From Methylopila sp. 73B (GTDB lineage: Bacteria > Pseudomonadota > Alphaproteobacteria > Rhizobiales > Methylopilaceae), in assembly GCF_000526315.1 (NCBI RefSeq), contig NZ_JAFV01000001.1, positions 124,001 to 188,000 on the forward strand: DNA of 64,000 bases. Reading direction: 5' to 3'. The translations under genes and the position numbers were made by a program. Position 1 is the first letter of the stretch, and the number at the start of each line of letters is the position of its first letter. This document shows positions 38,823-49,843 of the stretch, one piece after another. The notes beneath the pieces were generated by a model, which searched no databases, was not told the DNA's origin, and saw nothing but the letters and a program-made list of their open reading frames with translations.

Positions 38823-38981
38823 CAGGGCTCACGAAGCGGTTCAGGGGAGGGGGCGTAAAGGCGACTTCGATCCTAGCGCGTTTGCAGACCGCGCGGCGCC
38901 GTCTCCGCTCTCGCGCCTTCGTCCACGCCGGCGTCCACGATGCAGTCGCGGCCCATGCGCGTGAGGGTCGATCCGCTACGT

Positions 38982-40244
38982 CTAAAGCCGGTCGATCATC
39001 GACTGCGTGATCAGGCACACGCCCTTGCTCGTGCGGCGGAAGCGCTGGGCGTCGGCCTCGGGGTCCTCGCCCACCACGAGCTTCTCCGGGATCTTCACGC
39101 CGCGGTCGATGACGACGTTCTTCAGGCGCGCATGCCGTCCGATGTCGACGTAGGGCAGCACCACGGCGCGCTCGATCTCCGAGAAAGAGTTGGCGCGCAC
39201 GCCGGTGAACAGGAGCGACTCCCGCACACCGGCGCCCGAGACGATGCAGCCGCCCGACACCAGTGACGAGACCGCGCGGCCGCGGCGCTCCTCGGTGTCG
39301 TGGATGAACTTCGCCGGAGGCGTGATTTCGGAGAAGGTCCAGATCGGCCACTCGTGGTCGTAGAGGTCGAGCGCGGGCACGAAGTCCGTGAGGTCGATGT
39401 TGGCCTCGAAATAGGCGTCAACCGTGCCGACGTCGCGCCAGTAGGGCTCCTGTTCGGTAGCGGAGCGCACGCAGGAGCGCGAGAAGTGGTGGGCGACGGC
39501 TTTGCCGCCCTTCACGATCTGCGGAATGATGTCCTTTCCGAAATCATGGCTGGAGTTCGGGTCCGCGGCGTCCTTGCGCAGCAGGTCGAACAGGAAGGGC
39601 GTGTCGAAGACGTAGATGCCCATGCTGGCGAGGGCGACGTCCGGCTTGCCCGGCATCGCCGGCGGGTCCTTCGGCTTCTCCAGGAAGTCGACGATGCGGT
39701 CGGTCGCGTCGACGTGCATCACGCCGAAGCCAGAGGCCTCCGCGCGCGCCACCTCGAGGCAGCCCACGGTGACATCGGCGCCGCTCTCGACGTGCTGGGC
39801 GAGCATGAGCTCGTAGTCCATCTTGTAGATGTGGTCGCCCGCCAAGATCACCATATGCCGCGGGGCGTAGTCTTCAATGATGTCGATGTTCTGATAGACC
39901 GCGTCCGCCGTGCCGAGATACCAGGCCTCTTCCGACACGCGCTGGCTCGCCGGCAGAACGTCGAAGCTTTCGTTGCGCTCGGTGCGGAAGAAGTTCCAGC
40001 CGCGCTGCAGATGGCGGATCAGGCTATGCGCCTTGTACTGGGTGGCGACGCCGATGCGGCGGATGCCGGAGTTCAGCGCGTTCGACAGCGCGAAGTCGAT
40101 GATGCGGGTCTTCCCGCCGAAGTAGACCGCGGGCTTCGCCCTTCGGTCGGTCAGCTCCATCAGCCGGGACCCCCGGCCGCCGGCGAGGACATAGGCCATG
40201 GCTCCGCGAGCGTAGGGCGGGCCGAGCGGCGATTTGGGCGGCAT
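38982..40244 (-). CDS. glgC: Glucose-1-phosphate adenylyltransferase GlgC
   Basis: The 420-residue enzyme makes ADP-glucose. The N-terminal nucleotide-binding [20 protein letters not shown] and allosteric/catalytic segments [20 protein letters not shown] and DHIYKMDYE are clear, followed by a left-handed beta-helix domain. ATG 40244 gives [20 protein letters not shown], whereas the upstream frame start at 40391 would add 49 residues overlapping the glgP end. It is followed by glgA. Confidence 0.97.
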   Translation of the reverse strand: MPPKSPLGPPYARGAMAYVLAGGRGSRLMELTDRRAKPAVYFGGKTRIIDFALSNALNSGIRRIGVATQYKAHSLIRHLQRGWNFFRTERNESFDVLPASQRVSEEAWYLGTADAVYQNIDIIEDYAPRHMVILAGDHIYKMDYELMLAQHVESGADVTVGCLEVARAEASGFGVMHVDATDRIVDFLEKPKDPPAMPGKPDVALASMGIYVFDTPFLFDLLRKDAADPNSSHDFGKDIIPQIVKGGKAVAHHFSRSCVRSATEQEPYWRDVGTVDAYFEANIDLTDFVPALDLYDHEWPIWTFSEITPPAKFIHDTEERRGRAVSSLVSGGCIVSGAGVRESLLFTGVRANSFSEIERAVVLPYVDIGRHARLKNVVIDRGVKIPEKLVVGEDPEADAQRFRRTSKGVCLITQSMIDRL

Positions 40245-40344
40245 GGCGGGCGTGTCTCCGGGTATGTCGTTGCGTCGGCCGTCCTCGCCGCGCCGGATCA
40301 GCGCGACGGGCGGCCGTTGAAGGGTCGGATGTCCGAAACGCGCG

Positions 40345-42852
<2,508 letters not shown>

Positions 42853-42949
42853 GATCGGGCTCCCTCAGATGGCGCGTCGGTGACGACGCTGGGAGCCGCA
42901 GTCAAACACGCACGCCGCGCGATGGCGATTGCTGCATCGCGAAGACGGC

Positions 42950-42985
42950 AAAAAAACTGAGCGTAACCGTCGCGTTAGGGCTCAG
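42950..42985 (-). terminator. Rho-independent terminator overlapping the stop of the 76-residue gene
   Basis: On the minus strand CTGAGC pairs with GCTCAG (42957-42962 and 42980-42985) with an inner TAAC/GTTA helix, followed by seven T (42950-42956). It isolates the small gene from glgP. Confidence 0.75.
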
Positions 42986-43212
42986 CCGCGCGCGAAGCGC
43001 AGCACGTTGCCGTCCTGAGCGCCCGCGGCGTCGCGGACGACGTCGTCCTGCGCCACTGTCTCTTCCAGCCTTGCGCGGAGATCGCGGACCGAGACCAGCA
43101 GATCCATGCCGAGCCCAAGCGGCGCGCACATCAGCGTCGTCGCATAGACGTCGAGCGCTTGGATCGCCAGGTCCGCCTCCTGGCGGGACATCGTGAACTT
43201 GACGGCATCCAT
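42982..43212 (-). CDS. Small protein of unknown function (76 residues)
   Basis: The product reads from MDAVKFTMSRQEADLAIQAL through VYATTLMCAPLGLGMDLLVS to a charged tail; it is predicted mostly helical, soluble and without a known domain. ATG 43212 is chosen over an in-frame start at 43359 because the extension is low-quality coding sequence and covers the preceding terminator. It is flanked by terminators on both sides, so it is a separate transcript between treY and glgP. Confidence 0.55.
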   Translation of the reverse strand: MDAVKFTMSRQEADLAIQALDVYATTLMCAPLGLGMDLLVSVRDLRARLEETVAQDDVVRDAAGAQDGNVLRFARG

Positions 43213-43269
43213 CTTCGCTTCACCCCAATCAGCGACGTCTCGCGAGGCCCTCGCATCCGAAGGCGCGCG

Positions 43270-43294
43270 AAACAAGGCCCGGCCCCCCCGGGCC
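43270..43294 (-). terminator. Rho-independent terminator of the glgE-treY operon
   Basis: A 7-bp GC stem (43276-43282 with 43288-43294) closes a loop of five C, with TTGTTT downstream on the minus strand. It lies about 70-90 nt past the treY stop codon. Confidence 0.6.
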
Positions 43295-43362
43295 GTCGGC
43301 GTCTTGCTGCGCCGGTCAACGATTGAAGCACGAAGCTGGGAGAATGAAATCGATCCCAAAGA

Positions 43363-46008
43363 CTAGCGTTCGCTTGCCGCCGGCGCCAGGAAAGCGACGG
43401 GAAGTCTAAGAAAATCAGAGAGTTCGATCGCCGGCGAGCGGTTGACGCCGCGCCCCGACAGTCGATCGATCATGTCGATCGTCGCGAGGTGTGACGGCAA
43501 GGCCACGCGTGTGCCTGCGACATCTTGCGCCGCGAGGCCGAACTCGGGTCCGGAGCCGAGCAGTCGCGCCGTGCGACGCAGCGCGACCACGATCACCAAC
43601 TCGTCCCCAAGCCGTCGGGCGAAGGCGACCACGTCGGCGGCCAGCGGGCCTTCGACCACCAACGGTTCGTAGGCGCCCTTCGAGAACAGCTCGGGACGAC
43701 GCGCGCGTTCGCCGAGCACCGCGGCGATCACCGCCTGCTTGGTCGCGCCGTCCCGCCAATGGCCGGCTGCGGCTTCCGCGGTCTCCGCCCTGGCGAGCGC
43801 AGTTCCGCGGGCGGCGTAGTCGACGGGGCGCCGGTTGTCCGGATCGACCAGCGTTAGGTCCCAGAATTCCGTGCCCTGATAGGTGTCGGGCACGCCAGGC
43901 GTGGTCAGCTTGAGCAGGGTCTGGACGAGCCCGTTCGCCGCGCCCGCCGGGCCGATCCGGTCCGCAAAGGCCGCGATGTCGGAGCGCAGCCCGGCGTCCG
44001 GGCCGGTGAGAATCCCCATCAGCAGATCGCGCGCCGCGGTCTCGTAGGCGTCGTTCGGCGTCGTCCAGTCGGTCGCGAGCTTCGCTTCGCGCAGCGCCTT
44101 CTCCTGCCAGCCGGCGACGCGGTTCGCGAAGGTTCGGCAGCCGTCGGCGTCGCCGGGGTCGAGATCGTGCGGCCAAGCCCCGACGAGCGTCTGGTAGAGG
44201 ATCTGCTCGTCCCCGGCCGAGGGCGCGGTCTCCGTGCGCAGGGGCGCGGCGGCCTCGCGCCAGCGCGTCACGGCGGCGATCCACTCGTCGGGGATCTCGC
44301 TCAGCACCGCGAGCCGCGCGCGCACGTCCTCGCCGCGCTTGTGGTCGTGGGTCGCGCCGGTGAGCATCGCGTTCGGGAAGGTGCGGGCCCGCGTCGCCGC
44401 CTTTTCGTGGAAGGTCGGGACGTCGATCGCGAAGGTCGCGACGTCGAAGCCGACGTCGGTGCGCGAGAGCAGCTTGCCATGGCGGTAGAACGCGGTGTCC
44501 TCGACCGCCTTCGCAGCCACGGGCGCCGACAGCTGCTGGAAGCGACGGATGGCCTTGTCGCGGAGGAGCGGCTGCTCCTCGACCGCCGGCTTGCCGCCGA
44601 GCCACCCGTCGAGAAGCTCGAGCACCGGCAGGTCCGCCGGCAGGATCGACTGCCGCGCCTTCTCCATGGCGCGCGCGAAGATCGGCTTGTCGGCTTCGGT
44701 CCGCCCCTCCGTGGCGTTGGCGTAGGTGCGGTAGGCCGGGAAATGCGCCAGCAGCTCCACCAGCCCACGCCGGATCGCCGCCCGCGCGGTGTCGCGGGTG
44801 TCGAAATCAAGCCGCGCCACGCGGTGCAGCGCGTCCGTCGCCTGATCGAGCTGGGACGAGAAGGAGCGGTCCAAGATCTCGCGCCGCGCGATCTCCTCCT
44901 CCGCGTGGAAGTCGGCCGGCCGCCCGCTGATCTCGGCCCAGAAGGCGGAGAGTTTTTCATCGCCGCTCGCGTCGTGGAGCAACAGGCTGACCTCGTCCAT
45001 GAAGTCGTAGCCGCTGGCCCCGTCCACGCCCCAGTCCTTGGGCAGCTCCTCGCCCGGACCGAGGATCTTCTCGACGACGAGATAGGCCTTCTGCCCCGCG
45101 AGCGCGCCGGGACGGCTGCTCTGGGCGTCGTCGAGATGCTCGCGAAGCCGGCGGGCGTAGCCGCCGGGGTCCATCAGCCCGTCGATGTGATCGACGCGAA
45201 AGCCGTCGATCAAGCCCTCGGCGTAGAGGTTCAGCAGCAGCTCGTGCGTGGCGTCGAACACCGCGGGGTCGGCGATGCGCAGGCCCGCAAGTTCGTTGAC
45301 GTCGAAAAACCGCCGCCAGTTGATCTCGTCGCCCGCCACCATCCAGTGCGCGAGCCGCCAGTTCTGCTTCTCGAGCAGCGCGTGGAAGCGCGCCAGACCC
45401 TCCTCGGTCGAGGGATCGTAGGCCTCGAGCCCGGCCGCCTCGATCTCGTAGCGGTCCTCGGGCCGGAGCGGGAACATGTGATCGGCGTAACGCACCACCA
45501 GCCCGCCGCGCTTGCCTTCGCGGGTGATCTGCAGGTCGCCGTTGCGGAGCGTCTCGCCGTAGGTCGAGCCAAGCGTCGGCAGCAGGATCTTGCCGTGCAA
45601 CGCCGGGTCCGCCGGCTCCCAGTCGATGTCGAAGAAATGCGCGAAGCGGCTGCCGCGGCCGTAGGTCAGCACGTCGAGCCACCAGGCGTTGTCGTCCTTG
45701 CCGACCGCCATGTGGTTGGGAACGATGTCGACGATCAGCCCAAGGCCTTCGGCGCGCAGCGCGCCGACCAGCGCGCGCAGTCCGTCCTCGCCGCCGAGCT
45801 CGGGGTTGACCGTCGTCGGGTCGACGACGTCGTAGCCGTGCATCGAGCCCGCGCGGGCGGTGAGGATCGGCGAGGAGTAGAGATGACTGATCCCGAGCTT
45901 GCGGAGATAGGGCGCGAGCGGGATCGCCCTCTCGAACGGAAAGTCTTTGTGGAATTGCAGGCGCATCGTCGCGCGGGGCGGGGCGGCGGGCGTCTGCGGG
46001 TCGGTCAC
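43363..46008 (-). CDS. treY: Malto-oligosyltrehalose synthase TreY
   Basis: The 881-residue GH13 enzyme isomerises the reducing-end glucosyl bond of malto-oligosaccharides to give a trehalosyl end. N-terminal TMRLQFHKDFPFERAIPLAP and YLRKLGISHLYSSPILTA are typical; catalytic residues lie in FRVDHIDGLMDPGGYARRL (Asp) and AYLVVEKILGPGEELP (Glu). The start is GTG 46008, overlapping the malQ stop by 4 nt; the longer open frame upstream is an antisense-phase artefact inside malQ. It is the last gene of the operon. TreZ then releases trehalose. Confidence 0.95.
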   Translation of the reverse strand: MTDPQTPAAPPRATMRLQFHKDFPFERAIPLAPYLRKLGISHLYSSPILTARAGSMHGYDVVDPTTVNPELGGEDGLRALVGALRAEGLGLIVDIVPNHMAVGKDDNAWWLDVLTYGRGSRFAHFFDIDWEPADPALHGKILLPTLGSTYGETLRNGDLQITREGKRGGLVVRYADHMFPLRPEDRYEIEAAGLEAYDPSTEEGLARFHALLEKQNWRLAHWMVAGDEINWRRFFDVNELAGLRIADPAVFDATHELLLNLYAEGLIDGFRVDHIDGLMDPGGYARRLREHLDDAQSSRPGALAGQKAYLVVEKILGPGEELPKDWGVDGASGYDFMDEVSLLLHDASGDEKLSAFWAEISGRPADFHAEEEIARREILDRSFSSQLDQATDALHRVARLDFDTRDTARAAIRRGLVELLAHFPAYRTYANATEGRTEADKPIFARAMEKARQSILPADLPVLELLDGWLGGKPAVEEQPLLRDKAIRRFQQLSAPVAAKAVEDTAFYRHGKLLSRTDVGFDVATFAIDVPTFHEKAATRARTFPNAMLTGATHDHKRGEDVRARLAVLSEIPDEWIAAVTRWREAAAPLRTETAPSAGDEQILYQTLVGAWPHDLDPGDADGCRTFANRVAGWQEKALREAKLATDWTTPNDAYETAARDLLMGILTGPDAGLRSDIAAFADRIGPAGAANGLVQTLLKLTTPGVPDTYQGTEFWDLTLVDPDNRRPVDYAARGTALARAETAEAAAGHWRDGATKQAVIAAVLGERARRPELFSKGAYEPLVVEGPLAADVVAFARRLGDELVIVVALRRTARLLGSGPEFGLAAQDVAGTRVALPSHLATIDMIDRLSGRGVNRSPAIELSDFLRLPVAFLAPAASER

Positions 46009-48092
46009 GTGTGGCGTCTCCGGTTGAGGCTGCGGAGCCGCCCGAGGGCGGCTTCGTCGTTCAGCAGGTCTGAGGCGGGCGCCGGAAGGCGTCGACGCCA
46101 GTTCGGATGTTCGTCGAGCGTGCCCGGTAGGTTCGGCTGATCGGTGACGCCCAGCGCATCCTCGAGCGGCAGAAGCACGAGCTTCGACGGCGTTTCGCTC
46201 AGGAAGCGCACGGCGGCGTCGACCGCGAGCGCGGGGCGTTCCGGCGCGGGAGGCTCGCCGTCCGCCGCGCCGGCCTCGGTGAAGGCGCGCCAGAGATCGA
46301 TCCGGTCCTGCGCGCGCGAGCCGAGGTCGTTCTCGGCCGTCTCCCCGGACTGCTGGCCCGCGATTGCGGCGCGCAGCGCGATGTCCGCGCCCGTCCACCA
46401 GCCGGCCATGGTCGGGAGGTCGTGGGTGGTCGTCATCGCAAGCGCGTCGGCGGGATAATAGTACGGCGGGAAGAAGTGCGCCTCGTCCTTCTCGAACTGG
46501 AGCACGCGCATGCCCGCCACGCCAGCGTCGGCCAGCCGCTCGCGGAAGCCGTCCGGCACGGTGCCGAGGTCCTCGCCCACGACGACAGCGTTGTTGCGCA
46601 GAGACTCCAGCGCGATCAGCCGCAGCATGTCGTCGACGGGATAGGAGAGGTAGGCGCCTTCCTTGGCGCTCGCGCCCTCGGGCACCATCCAGAGCCGCGC
46701 GAGGCCCATCGCGTGGTCGATGCGGACGCCGCCGGCGTTCTTCATGCAGGCGCGCAGCGTCGCCAGGAACGGCGCGTAGGCGCGGGCCTTGAGCGCCATC
46801 GGCGAGAAGGTCGCGAGGCCCCAGGCCTGACCGTTCGGGTTGAACAGGTCCGGCGGCGAGCCGACGGAGAGGCCGACCAGCACGTCCTCCTGCCGGCTCC
46901 AGGCGTGGCTGCCGCCGGCGTCCATGCCGACGGCGAGGTCCGAGATCAGGCCGATCGCCATGCCGGCGTCGCGCGCGAGCTTCTGCGCCGCGCCGAAGGA
47001 GCGGTCCGCGAGCCACTGCAGGAAGAGGTGGAAGCCGACCACGTCGGCGTGCTCCGCGGCGAAGGCCGCGACTTCGGCGCTGTTCGGATCCCTCAGCGCC
47101 TCCGGCCAGCTGCGCCAGCTCCATTGCCGGTGGTCGGCCCCGAAGCGGGCGCCGTGCAGCGTCTCGAACCGCGCGTGCTCCTCCAGCAGCGCCCCTCCGT
47201 CCGCGCGGAAGGCCGCGAAGTCGGCGGCGAGGCGGCCCGGCGAGGCCTCCTGCAGCTCGACGGCCCGGAAGCTGTCGTACAGCGTCCGCAGGCTGGAGAG
47301 CTTGGCGCGCGCGGCGGCAGGCCAGTCGATGAGGGCGGCACGCTCCGCCTCGGCTCGCGCGTCCTCGGCGTCGGAGACCCTGATCGCCTCCCGCACGCGG
47401 TCCTCGCCGAACAGGAAATCGGGGTCGGCGTGCAGCGGGTTCAGGAACAGGCGGCTCGAGGGCGAGTAGGGTCCGAAATGGTGGGGGTCGGCGGAGAAGC
47501 CGGCGTGGAGCGGCGAAAGCGCCACGGCGTCGGCGCCAGAGTGCGCGGCGGCCAGAGCAAGCGCCGCGACGCCGCCCATGTCGCCGACGCCGCCGTCGCC
47601 CGAGCGCGTGAGGCCGTAGACCTGGGCCGCGAGGCCCCACATCCGGCGGGCGCCCGCGACGTCGACGATGCTGACGCCTCGCCGCGGCGCGACGGCGACG
47701 GTGATCACGCGGTCGCCGACCTCGAGCCGGTGGTAGCCGGGCTCGAGGATCGGCCGCATCTGGGCGCGGCCGTCGTCGCCCACCCCGAGCGTCACGTCGA
47801 AGCTCTCGCCGTCTTCGCGGACGAGGAGCGCCTGGCTCATCGGCCGGGCGTCGACCGTGAAAGGCTCGCCGAGCCGCGCGGTCACGAAGTCCGACGGCGC
47901 GCGCGCATGGGCGTCGAGCGTCTCGGTCGAAGAGCGGATGTCGCCCTCGGACTCGGCCGGCAGGCCGATCGTCTTCAACAGCCGTCGCAGCGTGTCCGGC
48001 CGCACCGTCTGGGCCTTGCCGGACTGGTCGGTCCACTCGACCGAAAAGCCCGCCCGTCCGGCGAGGTCGCGAACGTGGTCGTCAGCGCTCAC
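46005..48092 (-). CDS. malQ: 4-alpha-glucanotransferase (amylomaltase) MalQ
   Basis: The 695-residue GH77 enzyme disproportionates malto-oligosaccharides. Key segments are GVRIDHAMGLARLWMVPEG (nucleophile Asp), NAVVVGEDLGTVPDGFRERL (acid/base Glu) and TTHDLPTMAGWWTGADI. An N-terminal extension (about 1-140) precedes the catalytic barrel, as in other bacterial MalQ proteins. It overlaps treZ and treY by 4 nt each. Between TreZ and TreY it can re-equilibrate short glucans left by trehalose production. Confidence 0.95.
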   Translation of the reverse strand: MSADDHVRDLAGRAGFSVEWTDQSGKAQTVRPDTLRRLLKTIGLPAESEGDIRSSTETLDAHARAPSDFVTARLGEPFTVDARPMSQALLVREDGESFDVTLGVGDDGRAQMRPILEPGYHRLEVGDRVITVAVAPRRGVSIVDVAGARRMWGLAAQVYGLTRSGDGGVGDMGGVAALALAAAHSGADAVALSPLHAGFSADPHHFGPYSPSSRLFLNPLHADPDFLFGEDRVREAIRVSDAEDARAEAERAALIDWPAAARAKLSSLRTLYDSFRAVELQEASPGRLAADFAAFRADGGALLEEHARFETLHGARFGADHRQWSWRSWPEALRDPNSAEVAAFAAEHADVVGFHLFLQWLADRSFGAAQKLARDAGMAIGLISDLAVGMDAGGSHAWSRQEDVLVGLSVGSPPDLFNPNGQAWGLATFSPMALKARAYAPFLATLRACMKNAGGVRIDHAMGLARLWMVPEGASAKEGAYLSYPVDDMLRLIALESLRNNAVVVGEDLGTVPDGFRERLADAGVAGMRVLQFEKDEAHFFPPYYYPADALAMTTTHDLPTMAGWWTGADIALRAAIAGQQSGETAENDLGSRAQDRIDLWRAFTEAGAADGEPPAPERPALAVDAAVRFLSETPSKLVLLPLEDALGVTDQPNLPGTLDEHPNWRRRLPAPASDLLNDEAALGRLRSLNRRRHT

Positions 48093-49843
48093 GCTGCGGT
48101 CTCCAGCAGGGCGATGGTCGTGAAGGCGGGCAGTTCGCCGGCGCGGGCGGAATCCGACGCGCCGAGGTCGCTTTCGAACAGCAGCGGGCCGGCCAGTCCG
48201 GCGATCTTCACTGACTTGTCATCGAGATTGAGCGCGAGCGTCAGCTTCGCGCCGTCGCCGAGCGTCCAGCGCGCGACGGCGGCCTTCGGGCCGACCGCCT
48301 CGGCGCCCTCGGAGCGCGTACCGGGAATGCGCGGCGCGATCTCGGCGGCCCGCAGCCGCAGGAGCGTCTTGAACAGCGCCGAGCGCGCCTCGGCCCGCTC
48401 GGGATGCGGCTTGGGGATCGAGTCCTCGAAGGTCTTCGGCGCGTTCGGGTCCGGCACCTCGGCGCCCGCGAAGGCGGCGAACTTCGCGAACTCCTTGCGG
48501 CGGCCTTCGCGCACCGCGTCGGCCAGATCGCCCTGGTGATCGGTAAAGAACAGGAACGGCGTCTCGCTCGCGACCTCCTCGCCCATGAAGATCATGGGCA
48601 CGTGCGGGATCAGCAGCAGGGCCGCCGTCGCCGCCTCGACGCCCTTCGCCGGCGCGAGCGTGGACAGCCGGTCGCCGAAGGCGCGGTTGCCGATCTGGTC
48701 GTGGTTCTGGAGGAAACTCACGAAGGAGGTCGTGGCCAGATGGCCGCTCGGGGTCCCGCGCCGCTTGCCGTCGAGATGGGGCGACGGCTCGCCCTGGTAG
48801 ACGAAGCCTTCCGACAGCGTGCGGGCGAGCTTGCCCGCGGTGTCCTCGGCGTAGTCCTCATAATAGCCCTCGCGCTCGCCGGTGAGCAGCACGTGGATGA
48901 CGTGGTGGAAGTCGTCGTTCCACTGCGCGTCGACGTCGCCCGCGAGGTGGCTCTGCTCGTTGTGCTCGTTTTCCAGGACGAGGTGGACGTGGCGTCCAGG
49001 CTCGACGGCGGCGTGGACCGTCGCCGCCATCTCGTCGATCCAGTCGCTCTCGGAGATCGCGTGCACCGCGTCGAAGCGCAGGCCGTCGAACCGGTACTCC
49101 ATCAGCCAGTACAGCGCGTTCTGGGTGAAGAACGCGCGCACCTCCGGCAGCCGGAAGTCGATCGCGCCGCCCCAGGGCGTGTGCAGGTCCTTGCGGAAGA
49201 AGGTCGGCGCGTAGGAGCCGATGTAGTTCCCGTCCGGACCGAAGTGGTTGTAGACCACGTCCAGCATCATCATCAGGCCGAGCTCGTGCGCCCGGTCGAT
49301 GAGCGCCTTGAGATTCTCGGGGGTCCCGAAGGCCTCGTCGGGAGCGTAGGGCAGCACGCCGTCGTAGCCCCAGTTGCGAGCGCCCGGAACGTCGTTGATC
49401 GGCATCAGCTGGACGGCGGTGATCCCGAGCTGCGCCAGCCGCGGCAGCGCCTCCGCCACGCCCTTGAAGCCGCCGAAGGCGCCGACGTGCAGCTCGTAGA
49501 CCACGGCCTCGTGCCAGGGCCGGCCCATCCATCCGGCCGTCCGCCAGCGATAGGCCCTGGGATCGACCACGACGCTCCAGCCGTGGATGTCGCCGTCCTG
49601 GAACCGGGAGGCGGGGTCGGACACGGTAAGGCCGTCGGGAAGCTGGAACCGGTAGCGGGCACCGGCGGGAACCGGCAGCGTCGCCGCGAACCAGCCGTCG
49701 GCGGCGCGCTCCATCGCGATCGTTTCGCCGTCGCGGACCTCGAGCCGCACCTCCTGATGGGCGGGCGCCCAGAACCGGAACGTCGTCCCTGCCTCGCCGT
49801 ATGCCGCGCCGAAGGTCAGATCTAGGCCGAAGGCGTCGCTCAC
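48089..49843 (-). CDS. treZ: Malto-oligosyltrehalose trehalohydrolase TreZ
   Basis: The 584-residue GH13 enzyme releases trehalose from TreY products. It has an N-terminal CBM48-like domain with TFRFWAPAHQEVRLEVRDGE, catalytic segments GLRFDAVHAISESDWIDEM (Asp) and HLVLENEHNEQSHL (Glu), and FLQNHDQIGNRAFGDRLSTL. It is coupled by 4-nt overlaps to glgX1 upstream and malQ downstream. Confidence 0.96.
   Translation of the reverse strand: MSDAFGLDLTFGAAYGEAGTTFRFWAPAHQEVRLEVRDGETIAMERAADGWFAATLPVPAGARYRFQLPDGLTVSDPASRFQDGDIHGWSVVVDPRAYRWRTAGWMGRPWHEAVVYELHVGAFGGFKGVAEALPRLAQLGITAVQLMPINDVPGARNWGYDGVLPYAPDEAFGTPENLKALIDRAHELGLMMMLDVVYNHFGPDGNYIGSYAPTFFRKDLHTPWGGAIDFRLPEVRAFFTQNALYWLMEYRFDGLRFDAVHAISESDWIDEMAATVHAAVEPGRHVHLVLENEHNEQSHLAGDVDAQWNDDFHHVIHVLLTGEREGYYEDYAEDTAGKLARTLSEGFVYQGEPSPHLDGKRRGTPSGHLATTSFVSFLQNHDQIGNRAFGDRLSTLAPAKGVEAATAALLLIPHVPMIFMGEEVASETPFLFFTDHQGDLADAVREGRRKEFAKFAAFAGAEVPDPNAPKTFEDSIPKPHPERAEARSALFKTLLRLRAAEIAPRIPGTRSEGAEAVGPKAAVARWTLGDGAKLTLALNLDDKSVKIAGLAGPLLFESDLGASDSARAGELPAFTTIALLETAA

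Noticed and set aside
43363-48036. Apparent 1557-codon minus-strand protein spanning treY and malQ
   Set aside because: Only the part from GTG 46008 to 43363 is TreY; the remainder is an out-of-frame reading of malQ.
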